Origin: Dolichospermum sp. LEGE 00240
Lineage (GTDB): Bacteria > Cyanobacteriota > Cyanobacteriia > Cyanobacteriales > Nostocaceae
Assembly (NCBI RefSeq): GCF_015207875.1
Contig: NZ_JADEVZ010000042.1
Coordinates: forward strand, 1 to 43,176
DNA: 43,176 nt
Direction: 5' to 3'
Shown here: one piece after another, positions 1 to 9,362 of the stretch
Layout: each line of letters starts with the position of its first letter
Numbering within the stretch: the stretch's first letter is position 1
The notes under the pieces: model-generated
Told to the model about the DNA's origin: nothing
Databases searched by the model: none
What the model saw: only the letters and a program-made list of their open reading frames with translations
Translations under genes and position numbers: made by a program

Positions 1-132
1 TTACTTAATATGTTCTATTTTTTGGCAAATAAAGTTAAACTCAACCAGAAAATTAGGTAGATAAAATTTTCCTGGCTGAAATTTTTCAAAAATCCCAATA
101 ATCTAGGTCACATCTGCGGAATGTGGGTTAGA

Positions 133-251
133 AACCGCGTCTACACAGGCAAAACCCACCTGCGTGGGTTTAAATTCCTTGATTTTTCGTTAGTCCGCGT
201 AGGCTAACTATCCCTGCGGGACGCTAGAAGAACTCTTGTGTAGCAGCGGTT
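133..251. repeat. Long imperfect palindrome, dispersed cyanobacterial repeat
   Basis: The ends are inverted copies of each other: 133-147 pairs with 237-251 at 13 of 15 positions. Inside is a smaller hairpin at about 151-171 (AAACCCACCTGCGTGGGTTT). A related palindrome with the same AAACCCACCT, CTTGATTTTT and TAGTCC blocks sits inside the MITE at 19334-19532. I see no coding potential here. Transcribed, it would fold into one long hairpin. Confidence 0.6.
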
Positions 252-293
252 GATCTTGGCGTGGGGAAGCCATATTCTATGCGCCAGTCCTAA

Positions 294-462
294 GAGGATG
301 TTTGAAAAGTCCTATCCCGTAATTTTCATCACATTGTTACCCCCCTTTCCCTTTATAAAGGGGGGTAACAATAAAAATCCAGTTCCCTCCCCTTAGTAAG
401 GGGAGGGTTAGGGTGGGGTAAAAAATATTTGATACATCAACCATAACTTTTAAAACACCCTC
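294..462. mobile_element. MITE (169 bp) with IS5-type terminal inverted repeats
   Basis: The left end GAGGATGTTTGAAAAGT and the inverted right end GAGGGTGTTTTAAAAGT match at 15 of 17 positions. The element is flanked by TAA on both sides (291-293 and 463-465), which reads as a 3-bp target duplication of the TNA kind. The interior has no ORF but holds two perfect hairpins: 336-348 with 357-369 (13-bp stem) and 385-394 with 398-407 (10-bp stem). The ends match the insertion sequence starting at 43007, so that IS family probably mobilises it. Confidence 0.75.
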
Positions 463-481
463 TAAGTTGACACCAATAAAC

Positions 482-545
482 ACTGCTAAACCCTATTCCC
501 CATTACCCATTACCCATTACCTATTACCTATTCCCCATTACCTAT
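482..545. repeat. Short tandem heptamer repeats (CCCATTA type)
   Basis: A run of degenerate 7-mers (CCCATTA, CTATTAC) ends at the stop codon of the protoglobin gene. Such short tandemly repeated repetitive sequences are typical between genes of heterocystous cyanobacteria. Confidence 0.7.
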
Positions 546-1099
546 TACATATCAGATGCACCAGTAGCAATCAAACGTCTGAATAAAGCTGCTGACCAAC
601 CAGTTTCTTTAAGTACCGCAGCAGAAGAAACTTCTACATAAGCTTGTTCAATAAAAGCTAAATCAATCATGCAAACTTTAGCCAAGGCATCTTTTAATTC
701 ATCTGATTTACCATCAGCTTTGAGTTTTTTACCGACTTTATCAACCACAACTGCCATTGCTGGAACTACGTGCTGAGGACCAATACCAATTTTCACATGA
801 ACCAAGCCAATATGCCAACGACATTTTGCATATTCATCGCCCCAATTATCCATCCCTGTAAACATTTGATTAAACCAATCAATAAAGGTGGCGTGTAAAC
901 GATGAACCCGTCCCTCAGTGGCATTTAAAATACCACTCATTTCTGCATCACGTCCCAGGAATTCATAGAAATGATTTGCCATTTCTTCAGCAACTGCTGT
1001 TCCCCAATCGGTATTTGCTTGCATTATCTTTTTATCTTCAGCCGTTAGACTAATCCTGGTTTCCATGGTGGTCAAAAAAGCGCGAGGTTCAATAGCCAT
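545..1099 (-). CDS. Protoglobin-domain protein (single-domain globin sensor)
   Basis: The 184-residue protein is one globin fold of the protoglobin / globin-coupled-sensor type. The signature is the F-helix region around residues 95-115, where the likely proximal heme histidine is His101 (GLVHVKIGIGP). No kinase, cyclase or chemotaxis output domain follows, so any signal (O2, NO or CO by family knowledge) would have to pass to a partner protein. It is the last gene of a same-strand run with a DUF4388 protein (114 bp upstream), an MglA-like GTPase and a Roadblock protein, which are plausible partners. ATG at 1099 is used; only a weak GGAT-like Shine-Dalgarno precedes it. Ligand and function are inference; the fold assignment is firm. 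Confidence 0.85.
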   Translation of the reverse strand: MAIEPRAFLTTMETRISLTAEDKKIMQANTDWGTAVAEEMANHFYEFLGRDAEMSGILNATEGRVHRLHATFIDWFNQMFTGMDNWGDEYAKCRWHIGLVHVKIGIGPQHVVPAMAVVVDKVGKKLKADGKSDELKDALAKVCMIDLAFIEQAYVEVSSAAVLKETGWSAALFRRLIATGASDM

Positions 1100-1212
1100 A
1101 ATGAATCCTTAAAAATAGTTAGGTGTGGATTTAATTAACTTTTGTTGATACTCTGTAAAAGATAGAGTATAGAAATTTCTCAAAATTAAGCTAGTGGCGG
1201 TAACAGGATTAA

Positions 1213-2091
1213 TTAAGCAGTTTTACTCCGCAGAAAACCGACTAAATTTTTGAGAAATGATTGACTAACTGCTGGCTTTTGAGTAGGTTCTGGAACTGGT
1301 TCAACTATGGGTATTTCGTAAGTAGAAACTTCCTCGGTCATGGAGACAGAAGTAGCCGCAACCATAAAATGTTCTTCTGCTAAACCAATCACAATGAGAC
1401 GGAAAGCTATTTGCAATACTGTATCTACGGCGAGATTAAGTTGATCCGCAATTTTGGCTAGAGAAACTTCACCATTGGCAAATTCCCAGACTTGCCATTC
1501 TTGAGCATTTAGCTGTAATTTAGGCTGTTTTGAACTTAGACCTGATAAGCCAGAGGTGGGATCTGGTAGTTTTTCAGCTAAGGCATTCCAGTCTCGTAAT
1601 GCTCGCAATCCGATTAATATAACTTCGGTTGCGGACATACTTAAACCTGTCATTTCTCCCAATGGTAAAGCTGTAATTGGTTCAAATTTGAACTGACCAT
1701 CTTTAATTTGAAATAAGGCACAGACTGGACGGAGAACCTGAGAGTTAAACAATAGTTTCAGTTGTTCTGCTTGGATTAAACCTTGGGATTTTAGGCACAG
1801 TCCCAAAGGTGAATTAATAAAACAGGCAGAAATGTGAGTCACCCTAGAAATTACCCGCTCACTTACCCATCCTCGTTGAGCAATTAACAATGTTAAACCT
1901 TGTTGATCTAAACGATCGGATGCAGCTACAACTCGTCCTTGATGCAGCCAAATATAATAAAGTTGCTTGGCGTTAGTTTGATTTTTGTCAGATGACAATT
2001 CAATATGAAGTATACCTGTCTTTTTGCCTTGATCTAAAAATTGCAGCAGTTCTGGTAAAGAAAAATCTGCAAAGTTACCATTAATAGACAT
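1213..2091 (-). CDS. DUF4388 (PATAN-type) domain protein
   Basis: The 292-residue protein begins with a DUF4388 domain (about residues 1-110), opening with the characteristic GNFADFSLPELLQFLDQGKK. The same domain occurs at the N-terminus of PatA/PixG-type regulators in cyanobacteria and is linked by comparative genomics to small GTPase and two-component signalling. Residues about 185-245 look like a winged-helix-type region, and the C-terminus from about 255 is Pro/Thr-rich and probably flexible. The start at 2091 is well supported by AGGAGG eight bases upstream. It lies 77 bp after the GTPase gene and is probably cotranscribed with it. A role as adaptor or effector of the GTPase is inference. 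Confidence 0.82.
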   Translation of the reverse strand: MSINGNFADFSLPELLQFLDQGKKTGILHIELSSDKNQTNAKQLYYIWLHQGRVVAASDRLDQQGLTLLIAQRGWVSERVISRVTHISACFINSPLGLCLKSQGLIQAEQLKLLFNSQVLRPVCALFQIKDGQFKFEPITALPLGEMTGLSMSATEVILIGLRALRDWNALAEKLPDPTSGLSGLSSKQPKLQLNAQEWQVWEFANGEVSLAKIADQLNLAVDTVLQIAFRLIVIGLAEEHFMVAATSVSMTEEVSTYEIPIVEPVPEPTQKPAVSQSFLKNLVGFLRSKTA

Positions 2092-2168
2092 AATCAGCCT
2101 CCTTGATGAAGAAGAGATTTATTAAAACCCATAATTCAAAATCCCAATTTGTACTTTCAAAAAAGCTC

Positions 2169-2714
2169 TTAACTCTCAACTGCACAACTTTCCATTAAGT
2201 ATTGTACTAAGTGAATTACTGCTTCTGCTACTGAGTCTCTTTCGTTAGGATTCACCTTGACTAAAGGAGGCCGATTCTGCTCATCTACATAACCAATTGC
2301 TAAGTATATATCTTCCTCTGCCCAAGCTCCGGGACAATCTGTATGGCTGATACCGATGATCATCGGTACACTAACTCTCGCTTGCATGAAGTTGATAATA
2401 TTCCGTGCTTGACGAAATTCTCTTGGTCTATGGGCTGCGATGAGTACGATATAGGCGTGTGCCTTATTAATCAAAATATCCCACATAAAGTCAAATCGAG
2501 TTTGACCAGGTGTTCCGTAAAGGTGCAGTGCCATATCTGGACCAAATTGCAATCTGCCGAAGTCAAAGGCTACAGTGGTTCTTTTCTTGAGCAATGCTGT
2601 TTCATCAGTTGCACGGGTATCTGTATCTACAACTTCAATTTCACTAACGGAACGAATAAAGGTAGATTTACCAGCCCCTACAGTTCCTGTGACAACCAAG
2701 CGCATAATTTCCAT
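2169..2714 (-). CDS. MglA-like small Ras-family GTPase
   Basis: The 181-residue protein is a small GTP-binding protein. The P-loop GTVGAGKST is at residues 10-18, a switch I-like TTVAFDFG is at 46-53, and the G3 element is GTPGQ at 67-71, where the usual Asp is replaced as in MglA-type GTPases. The G4 box is degenerate (SHTD instead of NKxD). The longer reading from a TTG at 2735 is unlikely: GGGAGG lies nine bases before the ATG at 2714, fixing the start there. By family knowledge, MglA-like GTPases switch with a Roadblock-domain activator, and the gene just upstream encodes one. The process controlled (polarity, motility or signalling) cannot be read from sequence. Confidence 0.88.
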   Translation of the reverse strand: MEIMRLVVTGTVGAGKSTFIRSVSEIEVVDTDTRATDETALLKKRTTVAFDFGRLQFGPDMALHLYGTPGQTRFDFMWDILINKAHAYIVLIAAHRPREFRQARNIINFMQARVSVPMIIGISHTDCPGAWAEEDIYLAIGYVDEQNRPPLVKVNPNERDSVAEAVIHLVQYLMESCAVES

Positions 2715-2937
2715 CTTTATCACCCTCCCATACAAAAATGTTTACAGTTGCTCACATTTTTATTTTCTTCTTGTTTAATTCTGGCAAGGTTGGCACTATC
2801 CCGTACTCAGGCTGACACGACCAATCTAGCTACTTACTGCAAAAATAAACACATCCAATTAAGTCAAAAGTTGCCTAGAATCAGCAGTATTTATCTATTG
2901 GGGAACTCTGAATAAGTTACCTCCGAGGTGATATGAT

Positions 2938-3309
2938 TTACAGGAGGATCAGCTTTAATTCTGCCAGAACTCGTTTGATTTCTAGCATTAGTAATCCTTG
3001 TTTAGCACTTTCACTGGCTAAAACTAGCAGCACGGCATCTTGACCACAACTAGTTAAGATACCAAAGCCTTTATTGCCTTCTACAAAGATTCGGTCAATA
3101 GTTCCTCTGGCTAATTCCATACCAATTCTTTCGCCTAAGGATAACATAGATGCGGACATGGCTGATACCCTTTCTTCATCCATTCCACCTGGCAAGCTGG
3201 CTGCTAAAGGGAGTCCATCGGGAGTAACAAGTGCTGCTCCCTGTACATCAGTAGTAGCACTAACAAAGTTTTGTAAAACCATGCTGAGTTTTTCTGAGTT
3301 GATAGCCAT
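2938..3309 (-). CDS. Roadblock/LC7-domain protein (MglB-like)
   Basis: This 123-residue protein is a single Roadblock/LC7 domain. It has the N-terminal helix, the GAALVTPDGLPLAASLP strand-turn-strand, and the later FVEGNKGFGILTSCGQDAVL hairpin. In bacteria such proteins pair with Ras-like GTPases as activators or scaffolds (MglB with MglA). The next gene on this strand encodes exactly such a GTPase, 223 bp downstream. Start ATG at 3309 has GGAG about nine bases upstream. This is the first gene of the four-gene run, so the promoter is expected in 3310-3797. Confidence 0.88.
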   Translation of the reverse strand: MAINSEKLSMVLQNFVSATTDVQGAALVTPDGLPLAASLPGGMDEERVSAMSASMLSLGERIGMELARGTIDRIFVEGNKGFGILTSCGQDAVLLVLASESAKQGLLMLEIKRVLAELKLILL

Positions 3310-3797
3310 GATGATTATTCTCCGTTGTTTTAAATGGGAAAGTGGGTAGGAAAATCAAGTAAGTACGGAATTAAACAAACTGTTTTCACTTGTAGTAGTA
3401 CAGTATCATTTATTTTAAAGAAACAATAATGGCACTGTGTAAATAGAGGCCTCTTTTTTAGTATCCTTGTGATTTAAATTATGCACCAGTCAAAACTAAG
3501 ATGATACCGAAAAAATACGGAATTTAGTTTTTCTTATTATTAATATAAGTTAAGATTATTGCTTTGTTTGTAATCTTAAGCTGTGTAACTTATATGACAT
3601 CAGCTTTTGAGGTGATTTAATCGGTGTCAATTTTGGGTATTCTGTTTTAGTTTTTGTTGAGAGTGTCAACTATAGGAAGTTTTAAGTATTGTGATTAACT
3701 TTTGTCAATATTATCAAGTATGTCTATATAAATGTGGTGCTGAGGAAAGGTTGTAATCTGATAATGACTACATCAAAGAAACTACGTGCTATTTATT
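3310..3797. other. Non-coding gap, promoter region of the Roadblock operon
   Basis: This 488-base, very A+T-rich stretch has no convincing ORF. It should hold the promoter of the Roadblock operon and the 3' end of the response-regulator transcript. The only structure noted is GAGGCCTC followed by a T run near 3447-3460, too short a palindrome to call a terminator. Confidence 0.5.
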
Positions 3798-4460
3798 TCA
3801 AATATCTTGTTCTAAGTATGTCAAAAAACTATTGGCTAGGATAGCAGCTTGTGTGCGATCGCGTAAATTTAACCGATTTAAAATATTGGTGGCATGATTT
3901 TTAACTGTTCCTTCGGAAATATACAGTTTTTTGGCAATTTCTCGATTATTTTCGCCAATGGCAATTAACCGCAAAACTTCTTTTTCTCTAGGCGTAAGTT
4001 CTACTAAGTTCGGTGGTACAGCTAATACAGGTTGGGGTGGAATAGCAGGAAATTGAGTAATAAGTTTTTTAACTATTCCTGGTCCTAGTTGGGAATATCC
4101 TTTATTAACCGCACGAATAGCAACTGCTAACTCTTCTGAAGGTGTATCTTTGAGTAAATAACCCATTGCTCCATTTTGTAGTGCTGCTTTCACATATTCA
4201 TCATCATCAAAAGTTGTTAAAATTAGAATTTTGCTGTGAGGGAATTGATGATTAATTTCTTTAGTTGCAGCAACTCCATCTATAATAGGCATTCTGATAT
4301 CCATTAAAATTACATTTGGTTGCAGTTCCTTAACTAAATCAATTGCAATTTGACCATTTTCTGCTTCTCCGACAATTTTTATATCTGATTCTAGTTCTAA
4401 TAATGCTCTTAAGCCTTGACGAATTAAGCTTTGGTCATCTACAATTAAAATTGTGATCAT
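3798..4460 (-). CDS. NarL/LuxR-family response regulator
   Basis: Receiver domain at residues 1-120 with the acidic pair Asp8-Asp9, phospho-acceptor Asp54 (LMDIRMP) and a Lys near 104 (LLKDTP). A LuxR-type helix-turn-helix follows at about 148-205 (LTPREKEVLRL, EGTVKNHATNIL). It should bind DNA when phosphorylated. The likely partner is the HisKA_3 kinase at 7942-9144 on the same strand, but a 3.2-kb restriction-modification gene now separates them. ATG 4460 puts the first beta strand right at the N-terminus; a GTG at 4478 would add six residues and neither has a clear Shine-Dalgarno. Targets are unknown; the LTxxQ stress protein beside the kinase is a reasonable guess. Confidence 0.92.
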   Translation of the reverse strand: MITILIVDDQSLIRQGLRALLELESDIKIVGEAENGQIAIDLVKELQPNVILMDIRMPIIDGVAATKEINHQFPHSKILILTTFDDDEYVKAALQNGAMGYLLKDTPSEELAVAIRAVNKGYSQLGPGIVKKLITQFPAIPPQPVLAVPPNLVELTPREKEVLRLIAIGENNREIAKKLYISEGTVKNHATNILNRLNLRDRTQAAILANSFLTYLEQDI

Positions 4461-4514
4461 GGTAATTAGATTTGCCACTTTTATAATAATTCGGGAATCT
4501 GAATCTTGGGGTAT

Positions 4515-7500
4515 TTATATAATAGGAAACTGAGGGATTATATCATCTATCTCTGTCATTAATTTAATTGTTTCTATGACGACAATAATGATTTTTTGAT
4601 AATGAGTAATTTCCGCATCAGATAAATCTATGTTAGCACTTTTTCGGTCTTTTAACCATTTATCTAATACTTGATAACCACCAATTTTAAATTCCCACAC
4701 TATTGGAGAAACTCCCGAAAAATAACAGTTCTGATTAATCAAAATCTGCTGTTTATTTGTATTATATTTAACTTGAGTTATTTCATTTTTACCATCACCT
4801 TGATAATGAATAGCGCCTCTTTCTTCTCCATTAAATAAAGGTAAATTAGCAGTAGTAGAAGTTTCTGATTTAGTCATGGGAGTTGGGGGCAGATTTTTCA
4901 TCAAATGTAAATTAACTAACTTTTCTCCTTTGATAACTAATTGATTAAATAATTCATTATTGCTAGTTAAAGGAAGACGGGGAAAATCAATCTTTAAAAA
5001 CTGGGAGTATCGTTGACGATATTGAGGAGAATGAAACACAGCATAAATATAGTAAAAGATATTTTCCGCTGTGGGAATATAACCTAATTTGGACTTAATT
5101 GCAGTCAGAAATTCTGGAGAAAAATTAGGTTTTCTGTCTTGGGTTGTTTCGTTTTCTGGATAAATATAAAGAGGGAATAAATAATTAATTTCCTTGGTTT
5201 TATTAGAAATAACACAAGATTCTATGATATCTTGAGTAGTACCAACTAAAGACCATTCCCCAGACTGAGATTGTTGTCTAACGGTAATTAATCCTAAATT
5301 ATCACCTAATAACATATTTTTCATCACATCATTTCGAGGCATACAAATAAATCCCCTTGATTTACCTGTATAATAGGTGTATTTGATATCAAAAGGACGA
5401 TATAAAATCCGTTTAATCGAATTTCTATTTATTGTATTAATTTTATTTTTTTTAACTCTGCTTTTTCTAAGATCATCTTGCGCTAAAGCAACCTGCCAAT
5501 CTCTTGTATCTTTTCCTAAATTATACTTTTCTCTTGCTTCTTCTGGTGGTAAAAATGCAAAATCATTAACAATTTTTTCCACGTCTTCAGGAGTTTTCTG
5601 AATTGTTAAAGAATCTCGTGCTGTGACAATTCCCACAGAATTAACAAGCATGATATCAGTTATTTTCCAACCTCGATTATATTCTGCTAAAGCATAAACA
5701 TCTTGAGGAGTCAACAAATAAAAAGGAGAAATAGGATTGATTTTTTCCCATGCTACGGTTTTCATCGTTAATTCTTTCAATAACTCATATTTATGTTCAC
5801 GATTTCCCCATAAATCAGCATAAAAAACGCCATTCTCTGGTGCATTTTGTTGATTAAATATAAGCTGATTTTTAGGAATATCCTTAACAGCAATTAAAAT
5901 CGCTACTCCCTGTTGAATATCAAAGACATTTTTATCTATACTTCCATCTGGAGAAACTTCTTTTTTCTTAGCATTACCATGTAAATTCAGAATATAAATC
6001 CGATTAAAACTTTGTAATAAACTTTGACGCATTCCTCGAAATGTGGGGTTATCTAAATAACCATGATTGGTAACAAAAGCTAAAATTCCTACTCCTATTT
6101 TATCAATTCTCCATTGTCCAAAGCGAATAAATTTTACATAATCATCTTGTAACCATTTGGGATTTTTTTCATCTAAAGATAATCCATCTATTTGATAATA
6201 ATCTTTAACTAATCCTTCTATCCATTCATTTTTATTTTCTGAATGTCCCGAATAGGGAGGATTTCCTAAAACTACATGAATAGGGATTTCCGTTTTAATT
6301 GCTGCTGCTTGGTTTGCTTCTGCTGAGATATACTGGCCTAAAATTAATTCTGATTTTTTCACTCCTTCATTTAAAGCATTAGTTAAAAAGATATTTAATC
6401 TTTCTTTTTCTTGAAATTCATAACCTAAGTTTTCTAATAATAATCCCAGTTTTAAATGTGCAATTGTATAAGGAGTCATTAATAACTCAAAACCATATAA
6501 ACGTTTGAGAACTTGTTTATCTCTAAATAATTGATTCCAACGGTTGACTCCATATTTTTCAAAGTTAAAATAAATTTGTTTAATGACTTCATATAAAAAA
6601 GTTCCTGTTCCCGTAGCTGGGTCTAAAATTGTGACGTTTTTACTACCTAAACCATCATCTAAATTAAAATCATTTTCTAAAATATGATTAACTGCTTTAA
6701 CAATGAAAGAGACTACGGGTTCAGGAGTATAATAAACTCCTCTACTTTTTCTTAATGATGCTTCATAAGCTGCTAAAAATGTTTCATAAAAGTGGACTAT
6801 GGGATCTTGTTTTCGTGTCTCTTGTCCAAAGTTTTCTAGAATATTATTCATATCAACTTTAGCTAAAAGTTCCACTAAGCTATCAATTGTCCAATTAATT
6901 TTACTGATGATATCTGTGGAAATAACTGTACTAAATAATCCTTGTAAAAAGGGAATTTTATCACTAATATGAATACCCGCAGTTTGACGATTAAATTGAT
7001 ATGTTATTTGTCCATGACAATGGCCTACCCTAGCGGTAAATAAACCATAAGCTATGGTTTGAGCGTACATATCAGCAAAGTTATAATTATCTAAATCTGG
7101 TAATAGTAACTCTTGAAATAATAACTTTAATTGAGTTAATTCTCCTGTTTGTTCTTCGGTTTTCAATGCTTCATTAATACTATAACGAATAGCTTTAGTT
7201 GCTGCGGCCATTTCCTTAGCTAAATCATAGTAGTTATTAATAGTTTTTTCTTGCTTACTGAGAAATGATCTAATTAATTGTTCTGTTTCTAATATATTAG
7301 AAGCAGGAATTATTTGATTGTTTTCAATTGTAGCTAAGGTGGTTTTTAATTGCAGTTTACCATCAAGATACCAATGAAACTGAAGATAATTAGTCAGGAT
7401 CAGATTTTCACCAATGGATGATTCTAAATAACGTTGTAATTGTTCAGTTTTTTCAATTTTATCTAAGTTCTCTCCGATTTTTTTGGCTTCAATATAACCG

Positions 7501-7685
7501 AGTAATTGATTATTCTTTCTCACAGTAAAATCAGGAATACCTGCTTGATTTCCCAATTCTTCAACGGTGGATTTTATTCCTAAAATAACACTATTAATCA
7601 GATTTTCTAATGTGGAGTAGTGAGTGCGTTCACTGCCTTTTTCTAGTTTGCTTTGCACTTGTTGTAAATAGTGTCTAAAGTCCAT
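4515..7685 (-). CDS. Single-chain restriction-modification enzyme, type ISP/IIG-like (copy 1)
   Basis: The 1056-residue protein combines nuclease and methylase. At the N-terminus a PD-(D/E)xK nuclease core is visible: Pro51-Asp52, then Glu66-Ala-Lys68. The helical linker has GVYYTPEPVV near 316. The gamma-class N6-adenine methyltransferase shows motif I DPATGTGTF at 355-363 and motif IV NPPYSG at 475-480. The C-terminal third resembles the target-recognition region of type ISP enzymes (LlaBIII family), but I see no helicase domain, so the layout is closer to type IIG. It is paralogous to 10384-13575. The gene lies between a kinase and its likely response regulator and shows no HIP1 site by eye, both consistent with acquisition. 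The C-terminal region carries an extra segment (about residues 930-955) absent from the paralogue. Confidence 0.88.
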   Translation of the reverse strand: MDFRHYLQQVQSKLEKGSERTHYSTLENLINSVILGIKSTVEELGNQAGIPDFTVRKNNQLLGYIEAKKIGENLDKIEKTEQLQRYLESSIGENLILTNYLQFHWYLDGKLQLKTTLATIENNQIIPASNILETEQLIRSFLSKQEKTINNYYDLAKEMAAATKAIRYSINEALKTEEQTGELTQLKLLFQELLLPDLDNYNFADMYAQTIAYGLFTARVGHCHGQITYQFNRQTAGIHISDKIPFLQGLFSTVISTDIISKINWTIDSLVELLAKVDMNNILENFGQETRKQDPIVHFYETFLAAYEASLRKSRGVYYTPEPVVSFIVKAVNHILENDFNLDDGLGSKNVTILDPATGTGTFLYEVIKQIYFNFEKYGVNRWNQLFRDKQVLKRLYGFELLMTPYTIAHLKLGLLLENLGYEFQEKERLNIFLTNALNEGVKKSELILGQYISAEANQAAAIKTEIPIHVVLGNPPYSGHSENKNEWIEGLVKDYYQIDGLSLDEKNPKWLQDDYVKFIRFGQWRIDKIGVGILAFVTNHGYLDNPTFRGMRQSLLQSFNRIYILNLHGNAKKKEVSPDGSIDKNVFDIQQGVAILIAVKDIPKNQLIFNQQNAPENGVFYADLWGNREHKYELLKELTMKTVAWEKINPISPFYLLTPQDVYALAEYNRGWKITDIMLVNSVGIVTARDSLTIQKTPEDVEKIVNDFAFLPPEEAREKYNLGKDTRDWQVALAQDDLRKSRVKKNKINTINRNSIKRILYRPFDIKYTYYTGKSRGFICMPRNDVMKNMLLGDNLGLITVRQQSQSGEWSLVGTTQDIIESCVISNKTKEINYLFPLYIYPENETTQDRKPNFSPEFLTAIKSKLGYIPTAENIFYYIYAVFHSPQYRQRYSQFLKIDFPRLPLTSNNELFNQLVIKGEKLVNLHLMKNLPPTPMTKSETSTTANLPLFNGEERGAIHYQGDGKNEITQVKYNTNKQQILINQNCYFSGVSPIVWEFKIGGYQVLDKWLKDRKSANIDLSDAEITHYQKIIIVVIETIKLMTEIDDIIPQFPII

Positions 7686-7941
7686 ATATTTTCCGTGTTT
7701 TTTAAATAAATATGTGATGTTATTAATGATAAGTTGCTAGTGAAATACATCGTCAGAATCAGGATATCCAGGAATTATATTACTAATTACCAATTAGTAA
7801 GCTCTACTAAATAACTGGTCACTCTATGATTATAATTCATTTTAAATATAAAGGTGATGAAATTCACGAATTTTTAATATTTCTTGACTTTATTTTCTGA
7901 GATAAATTTTCTAAAAACTATGATTTTGAGAGTAAAACAGT

Positions 7942-9144
7942 TTAATAATTCAGTAAAGGAACTTGGACAATAATTTGACAACCTGCACCTGGATGAGTGT
8001 TAATTTCAAATTCTCCTCCTAATGCTAAAATGCGATCGCGCATACTTTGTAAACCAAATCCTGTAGTATTTTGACCCCCATCAAAACCTTTACCATTATC
8101 CTGAATTATTAGCTTCAAGCCTGTTAAAGTTGTTATTAATTCTAGTCGAACTTCTGTAGCTTGAGCATATTTAGAAATATTCGTTAATGATTCTTGAATA
8201 ATTCGATAAATAGCAGTGCTGATTTCCATAGACAGTGGAGAAATAATATAAATTTGACAAGTAGGTAAAATGCCATTATAACGCTGAAAATCCGCTGCAA
8301 GAACCTTAATTGCTTCCTCTAATGTTTGTCCCTGTAAAGGATGGGATCTCATCGTAGAAACCGATTGCCGAACATCTTGTAAGGCTTTTGAACCAAGTTC
8401 TTTCGCAGTGGCTAAAAATGTCATCGCTCTAGGTATATCATGTTTTGATAACTTTAAAGCCGTTTCTAATTGCAGATTTAAAGCCGTTAGAGAATGTCCT
8501 AAAGAATCATGAATTTCTCTAGCAATGCGATTGCGTTCTTCCAAAGTTGCCTGACTTTCAATTTTCAAGGCATATTGACGAAGTTTTTCGTTGGCAGCTT
8601 GCAGTTTATCTCGACTTTGCCGTTCAGCTAAAACAGTATTCATTAGTAGTAACACAAATACTAAACTTAAGCCAAATAGAACCGCCAAACTAAAACTGAA
8701 AAATCTAAATCTTTCCTGCGCTATTGGTGAAAATCTTCCAGGAGGAATCCGTTGTCTCAGAGTAAATATAAATAAAATAAATGAAGATAAAGTAACTGTT
8801 AATCGTCCGGGAAGTTGAAAAATCAAACAACTACGAGTTACCAAAATTAAATAGAGAAAGGGAAAAAGTCTCGCACTTCTACCACCGAAAAAACCAGTAA
8901 TTAAAATTAAAATAACTTCCAATGCCGTATAAATGATTTTATTGGTTTTATTGAAAGTAGGCAACCTTAACCCCATTAAACCAAAAATTGTTAAACTACA
9001 AATTGTCAATTCTGGATACATTGCCGAAAAACGCGGTGAGGGAGATGGCATTAATGCCATTAAGGCTGAAAATCCCAACAATAGCCATTCTAAATACAAC
9101 AGAAATCGAAAAGGATGATTATTAAACTGAATAGGACGATTCAT
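7942..9144 (-). CDS. Sensor histidine kinase, NarL-partner type (HisKA_3)
   Basis: The N-terminal 180 residues hold about five hydrophobic segments with short loops, so the sensor is membrane-integral. A short coiled coil leads to the HisKA_3 dimerisation domain with the H-box REIHDSLGH; His212 is the expected phospho-acceptor. The HATPase domain follows, with N-box LTNISKYAQA and G-box DNGKGFD and GFGLQSMRDR. Its partner is expected to be the response regulator at 3798-4460. It diverges from the LTxxQ stress-protein gene at 9363, a typical arrangement for envelope-stress control. HIP1 is present in this gene (8032-8039), unlike the neighbouring restriction-modification genes, which fits it being the older resident. 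Confidence 0.93.
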   Translation of the reverse strand: MNRPIQFNNHPFRFLLYLEWLLLGFSALMALMPSPSPRFSAMYPELTICSLTIFGLMGLRLPTFNKTNKIIYTALEVILILITGFFGGRSARLFPFLYLILVTRSCLIFQLPGRLTVTLSSFILFIFTLRQRIPPGRFSPIAQERFRFFSFSLAVLFGLSLVFVLLLMNTVLAERQSRDKLQAANEKLRQYALKIESQATLEERNRIAREIHDSLGHSLTALNLQLETALKLSKHDIPRAMTFLATAKELGSKALQDVRQSVSTMRSHPLQGQTLEEAIKVLAADFQRYNGILPTCQIYIISPLSMEISTAIYRIIQESLTNISKYAQATEVRLELITTLTGLKLIIQDNGKGFDGGQNTTGFGLQSMRDRILALGGEFEINTHPGAGCQIIVQVPLLNY

Positions 9145-9362
9145 AATTGATTGATAGTTGATATAGTGACAAGGCTGAAATCCTCAACCTGACTTAAAAT
9201 ATTTGTATCACGATTAAGTTAAAATGGAACAAGCATAAGATATCTGAATGCTAATGTCATGACTAAAGTAATGGGTGTAGACGTGACTTTTGCCTCATGT
9301 GGTTACTGGGTGCTAGTCTCTATGATAGGAACATAGAAACCCGACATAACCAAAAGGTAATT

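Noticed and set aside
2343-2915. 190-codon plus-strand frame over the GTPase gene
   Set aside because: It lies antisense to the GTPase gene, whose P-loop and G3 motifs are clear, and its translation resembles no protein.
3441-3460. Rho-independent terminator (GAGGCCTC plus T run)
   Set aside because: The palindrome has no loop and cannot form a stable hairpin.
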